From: Novosphingobium sp. SCN 66-18
GTDB taxonomy: Bacteria > Pseudomonadota > Alphaproteobacteria > Sphingomonadales > Sphingomonadaceae
Assembly (NCBI GenBank): GCA_001725355.1
Contig: MEGD01000001.1
Span: 124,001 to 188,000 of the forward strand
Length of the DNA stretch: 64,000 bases
Direction of reading: 5' to 3'
In this document: in pieces, positions 61,201-64,000 of the stretch
Layout: each line of letters opens with the position of its first letter
Numbering within the stretch: the stretch's first letter is position 1
The notes under the pieces: model-generated
Database searches by the model: none
The model's input: the letters and a program-made list of their open reading frames with translations, nothing else
Told to the model about the DNA's origin: nothing
Position numbers and translations under genes: made by a program

Positions 61201-63525
61201 ATGATACATGAAAGCCATCGCCGGCTTCGGAGCCTGGCCCTGCTCGCCAGCGGAGCGGCAGCGGTCTGCCTGGCGACGCCGGTTGCGGCCCAGGCGGCCA
61301 GCGAAGCCAACGAGGATGTCGATCCGCAGGGCGGGATCATCGTCACGGCGCGCAAGACGGGTGAGCGCCTGCAGGATGTGCCGGTCACTGTGAACGCGGT
61401 TACTGCCGACCAGTTGCGGGACCGGGGTGCCGCCGATGTCAAGGACGTGCTGCGGAGCATTCCGGGGTTTTCCTATTCTGGCACCGAGCGCGGGCTTTCC
61501 AACTACAACATTCGCGGCATCAGTACCGTCGCGTCATCGCCCACGGTGGGCATTTACCTGGACGACATCTCGCTCGTTACCATTGCCACGTCGTTCAGCG
61601 GCGCCTTCGACCCCGTGTTTTTCGACATGGAACGGCTGGAAGTGCTGAAAGGGCCGCAGGGAACGCTCTATGGTGGCAATTCCATGGGCGGCGCGATCAA
61701 GTATGTCAGCGCACGGCCGAAGATCAACGAAACCGAAGTGAGCATCGCGGCCGGCGTGGCAGTGACCGAGCACGGCGGGCCTTCCTACAACGGCGAAGTG
61801 GTGGCCAACGTCCCTCTGGTGGCGGATACGCTGGCGCTGCGCGGCGGCTTCTTCTATCGCCGCGATGGCGGCTATGTCGACAACCAGCCCGGAAACCTGC
61901 GCAATTCGCATTATTCCAGCACCGCCTCGCCGGTTTACACGCCGCTGGTGCAGGACACGCTCAGCACGCGCAGCACCTCCAACCAGAACTACGGAGATAC
62001 CTTTGCTGCCCGCCTTTCGCTGGAGTGGCAACCCGATCCGAGCTGGTCGATCCGGCCGCAGGTATTCTATCAGGACTATACGCTGGCTAACGCCGGGCAG
62101 TTGTTCATAGATCAGCCCGAACTGACATCCTCCTATCGCATCAAGCAGCCGACCTACGACAAGGCGGGCATCTACAGCCTGAACATCGACAAGGATCTGG
62201 GGCGCGCCAAGGTCACGTCGCTGACGGCCTATTTCGATCGCAAACTGAGTTTCGTCCGCGATTACAGCTATTTCATCGGCAATCTCGTGCCACCGCTGTT
62301 CCCCCTGACGGCGCGCAACGTCTCGGACAGCCGCACCAAGACCTTCAGCCAGGAGCTGCGCATCGCCTCCGACAACGGGCCGGGTACGCGCTTCAAGTGG
62401 CTGCTGGGGCTCTACTATTCCAATCAGGACGATCGTCTTGTCCAGGCCGTCAACCAGCCGGGAGCCGCCGCCTTCGTGGGCGCCGATCTCGTCTATTATG
62501 GCGACACCTTCACCAACACCAAGCAGTACGCCGCGTTCGGCGAAGTCACCTACACCGTGCTGGACGGCCTTGACCTCACCGCCGGTGTTCGCGGCTTCAA
62601 GATCGACCAGCGCGTCGATATTCTGGGCGACGGGCCGTTCAATGGCGGACTGACCGTGGTGAGCGGGCGCAAGAGCAGCGAAAGCGGCGTCAATCCGAAG
62701 TTCGGCATTTCCTACAAGGTCGCCCGCGACAACCTGCTCTATGCTTCGGCCGCGAAAGGCTTCCGCCCCGGCGGCCCCAACCGGTTCCAGATCAATCCCG
62801 TCCTGTGCGCGGCCGATCTGAATGCGCTGGGCCTGACGCGCGCGCCGGACAGCTTTTCGTCCGACAATCTGTGGACCTACGAGGTCGGCACCAAGAACAC
62901 GTTCGGGAACGTCGTTACGTTCAACGCCGCCGCATTCTATTCCGACTGGAAGAAGATCCAGCAGCAGCTCAACCTGACGAGTTGCGGCTTCGCCTTTACC
63001 GGCAACGCGGGAACGGCTGAAGTGAAGGGCGCGGAAATCGAAGGTCAGGTCCGTCTTTCGCCCAGCTTCCAGATCGGCGGCAATGCCACCTATACCGATG
63101 CCACTATCAAGAACGCCGCGCCCGGAACGACGGCGCGGGATGGTGACATGGTGCAGGCCGTGCCGAAATGGATGGCAAGTGCCTACGCCGCTTTCGCGCA
63201 CGATCTGTCCAACGGGTGGCGCCTGAACATGCGCGGCGAATACCAGTACCAGAGTCGCGCGCGCCGTTCGTTCGATCGGGTGCTCTCGATCGTCTATGCC
63301 AATGCTGTGGCGGGCACCACACCCAACGCGGCCGAGTTCCGGCAAGGCTTCGATGTGGTCAATCTGTCGGCCTCGCTCGGAAAGGGCGGGACGGAGGTGC
63401 GGCTCTATGCCAACAACCTGCTGGATGCGCGGCCGCTGATCGATCTCGACCTGACGGCCGGGTCCGACCGCGCGACGACGATCCGGCCCCGTACGGTTGG
63501 CGTCGAACTGCGGCAGCGCTTCTGA
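61201..63525 (+). CDS. TonB-dependent receptor
   Basis: ATG 61201 follows GGGGGAAAA and starts a signal peptide (cut near VAAQA). The 774-residue protein has a TonB box-like GIIVTARKTGERLQ, plug motifs NYNIRGISTVASSP, VGIYLDDIS and LEVLKGPQGTLYGGNSMGG, and a barrel ending LRQRF. The neighbours (AraC regulator, PQQ-type dehydrogenase) suggest uptake of an oxidisable substrate. Confidence 0.9.
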   Translation: MIHESHRRLRSLALLASGAAAVCLATPVAAQAASEANEDVDPQGGIIVTARKTGERLQDVPVTVNAVTADQLRDRGAADVKDVLRSIPGFSYSGTERGLSNYNIRGISTVASSPTVGIYLDDISLVTIATSFSGAFDPVFFDMERLEVLKGPQGTLYGGNSMGGAIKYVSARPKINETEVSIAAGVAVTEHGGPSYNGEVVANVPLVADTLALRGGFFYRRDGGYVDNQPGNLRNSHYSSTASPVYTPLVQDTLSTRSTSNQNYGDTFAARLSLEWQPDPSWSIRPQVFYQDYTLANAGQLFIDQPELTSSYRIKQPTYDKAGIYSLNIDKDLGRAKVTSLTAYFDRKLSFVRDYSYFIGNLVPPLFPLTARNVSDSRTKTFSQELRIASDNGPGTRFKWLLGLYYSNQDDRLVQAVNQPGAAAFVGADLVYYGDTFTNTKQYAAFGEVTYTVLDGLDLTAGVRGFKIDQRVDILGDGPFNGGLTVVSGRKSSESGVNPKFGISYKVARDNLLYASAAKGFRPGGPNRFQINPVLCAADLNALGLTRAPDSFSSDNLWTYEVGTKNTFGNVVTFNAAAFYSDWKKIQQQLNLTSCGFAFTGNAGTAEVKGAEIEGQVRLSPSFQIGGNATYTDATIKNAAPGTTARDGDMVQAVPKWMASAYAAFAHDLSNGWRLNMRGEYQYQSRARRSFDRVLSIVYANAVAGTTPNAAEFRQGFDVVNLSASLGKGGTEVRLYANNLLDARPLIDLDLTAGSDRATTIRPRTVGVELRQRF

Positions 63526-63560
63526 AGCCGCATCATCGCAGGGAACAGGGTGTGACTGAA

Positions 63561-64000
63561 ATGCACGGGACAGCAAGGAACACGTGGTTCGGCAGCAAAT
63601 GGCTCGGCAGGGGATGGCTGGGCATGTCCGCCGGGATCATTGCGGGGCTGGCGGGCTGGCACGCCTTGGCCGGCGCCCAGGCGCCCGATCCGCAGTGGGC
63701 GCTCGAAACCGCTTATCACTATCCCGAAGGGCAGATCGATGCCGCCAGCGTGGGCAAGCTGGGGGTAGCCTGGGAGTTCGACGGCTTCGTGGTGCGCGGG
63801 CGGACCAATCGCGGGGTCGAAGCCACGCCGGTCGTCGTCGATGGCGTGATGTACGCCACCGGGCCTTGGAGCGTGGTCTATGCGCTCGATGCGCGGACCG
63901 GTCGCCTTCTGTGGCAGTACGATCCCGATGTCGACGGATCGTTTGCCCGGCGCACCTGTTGCGACGCGGTCAATCGCGGCGTCGCCGTGGTCGATGGCAC
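63561..64000 (+). CDS. PQQ-dependent quinoprotein dehydrogenase, partial (cut by right edge)
   Basis: From ATG 63561 the open frame runs off the window; 146 residues are visible. An N-terminal hydrophobic segment (about 20-40, WLGMSAGIIAGLAG) is a signal peptide or anchor. The rest begins the beta-propeller of quinoprotein alcohol dehydrogenases: YYPEGQID-like start, GVEATPVVVDGVMYATGPWSVVYALDARTG, and RRTCCDAVNRG with the vicinal Cys pair that contacts PQQ. An in-frame GTG at 63552 is an alternative start. Confidence 0.85.
   Translation, partial: MHGTARNTWFGSKWLGRGWLGMSAGIIAGLAGWHALAGAQAPDPQWALETAYHYPEGQIDAASVGKLGVAWEFDGFVVRGRTNRGVEATPVVVDGVMYATGPWSVVYALDARTGRLLWQYDPDVDGSFARRTCCDAVNRGVAVVDG

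Noticed and set aside
1-64000. tRNA, rRNA, insertion sequences, CRISPR arrays
   Set aside because: I looked for tRNA/rRNA-like sequence, transposase genes and array-like repeats and saw none that I could support.

Overview
The window is high-GC DNA with tightly packed operons, several large TonB-dependent receptors, and an alphaproteobacterial-type chemotaxis operon. It also carries a plasmid-type RepA/ParA/ParB block of the kind found in sphingomonads. Together this points to a sphingomonad (Novosphingobium/Sphingobium-like), and more specifically to a secondary replicon (megaplasmid or chromid) because the replication and partition genes lie inside the window. The species assignment is inference from gene content; no rRNA or tRNA gene was seen.

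Layout. (1) 1-1.95 kb: a partial FAH-family sugar-acid enzyme and a divergent secreted esterase, with two LacI-type palindromes between them. (2) 2-15 kb: a signalling block. A minus-strand operon carries a CheB-like protein lacking its catalytic His, a globin-coupled (oxygen/heme) chemoreceptor and a GGDEF-EAL c-di-GMP enzyme. A divergent plus-strand operon carries MCP, STAS, CheA, CheR, an intact CheB, CheD, CheY, CheW and a small helical protein, followed by a tandem PilZ protein. (3) 15-18.3 kb: a FixJ/LuxR-like regulator with a degenerate receiver behind two perfect FNR/FixK boxes, then a ZnuD-like TonB receptor behind a Zur-like box.

(4) 18.3-30.1 kb: a two-armed shikimate/quinate catabolic locus. 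The minus operon encodes 3-dehydroshikimate dehydratase, two exported esterases and an exported paraoxonase-like beta-propeller. The plus arm encodes a TetR regulator, an MFS transporter, a TonB receptor and an NAD-type quinate/shikimate dehydrogenase. A 23-bp motif (20/23 identical) sits at the head of the locus and again at the TonB receptor promoter. I read this as uptake and hydrolysis of plant shikimate/quinate esters or lactones leading to protocatechuate; it is the best candidate for an undescribed system here. (5) 30.4-35.8 kb: replication and partition, with an IclR remnant, an AT-rich stretch, 22-bp-period iterons, G-quadruplex-type tracts, repA, parB and parA, and a 16-bp palindrome present twice.

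(6) 35.8-47 kb: truncated hemoglobin, a two-component system, a complete RND efflux operon, and a TonB receptor. (7) 47-51.7 kb: an HSL-type esterase and the sulfate-activation operon cysD-cysNC-cysQ, then a LuxR-type regulator behind a perfect 16-bp palindrome. (8) 52.8-58.5 kb: an EmrAB/OMF-type pump split over a divergent promoter, with a TetR regulator and an SDR. (9) 58.6-64 kb: an exported amidohydrolase, an AraC regulator, a TonB receptor and the start of a PQQ-type quinoprotein, possibly another catabolic locus cut by the window edge.
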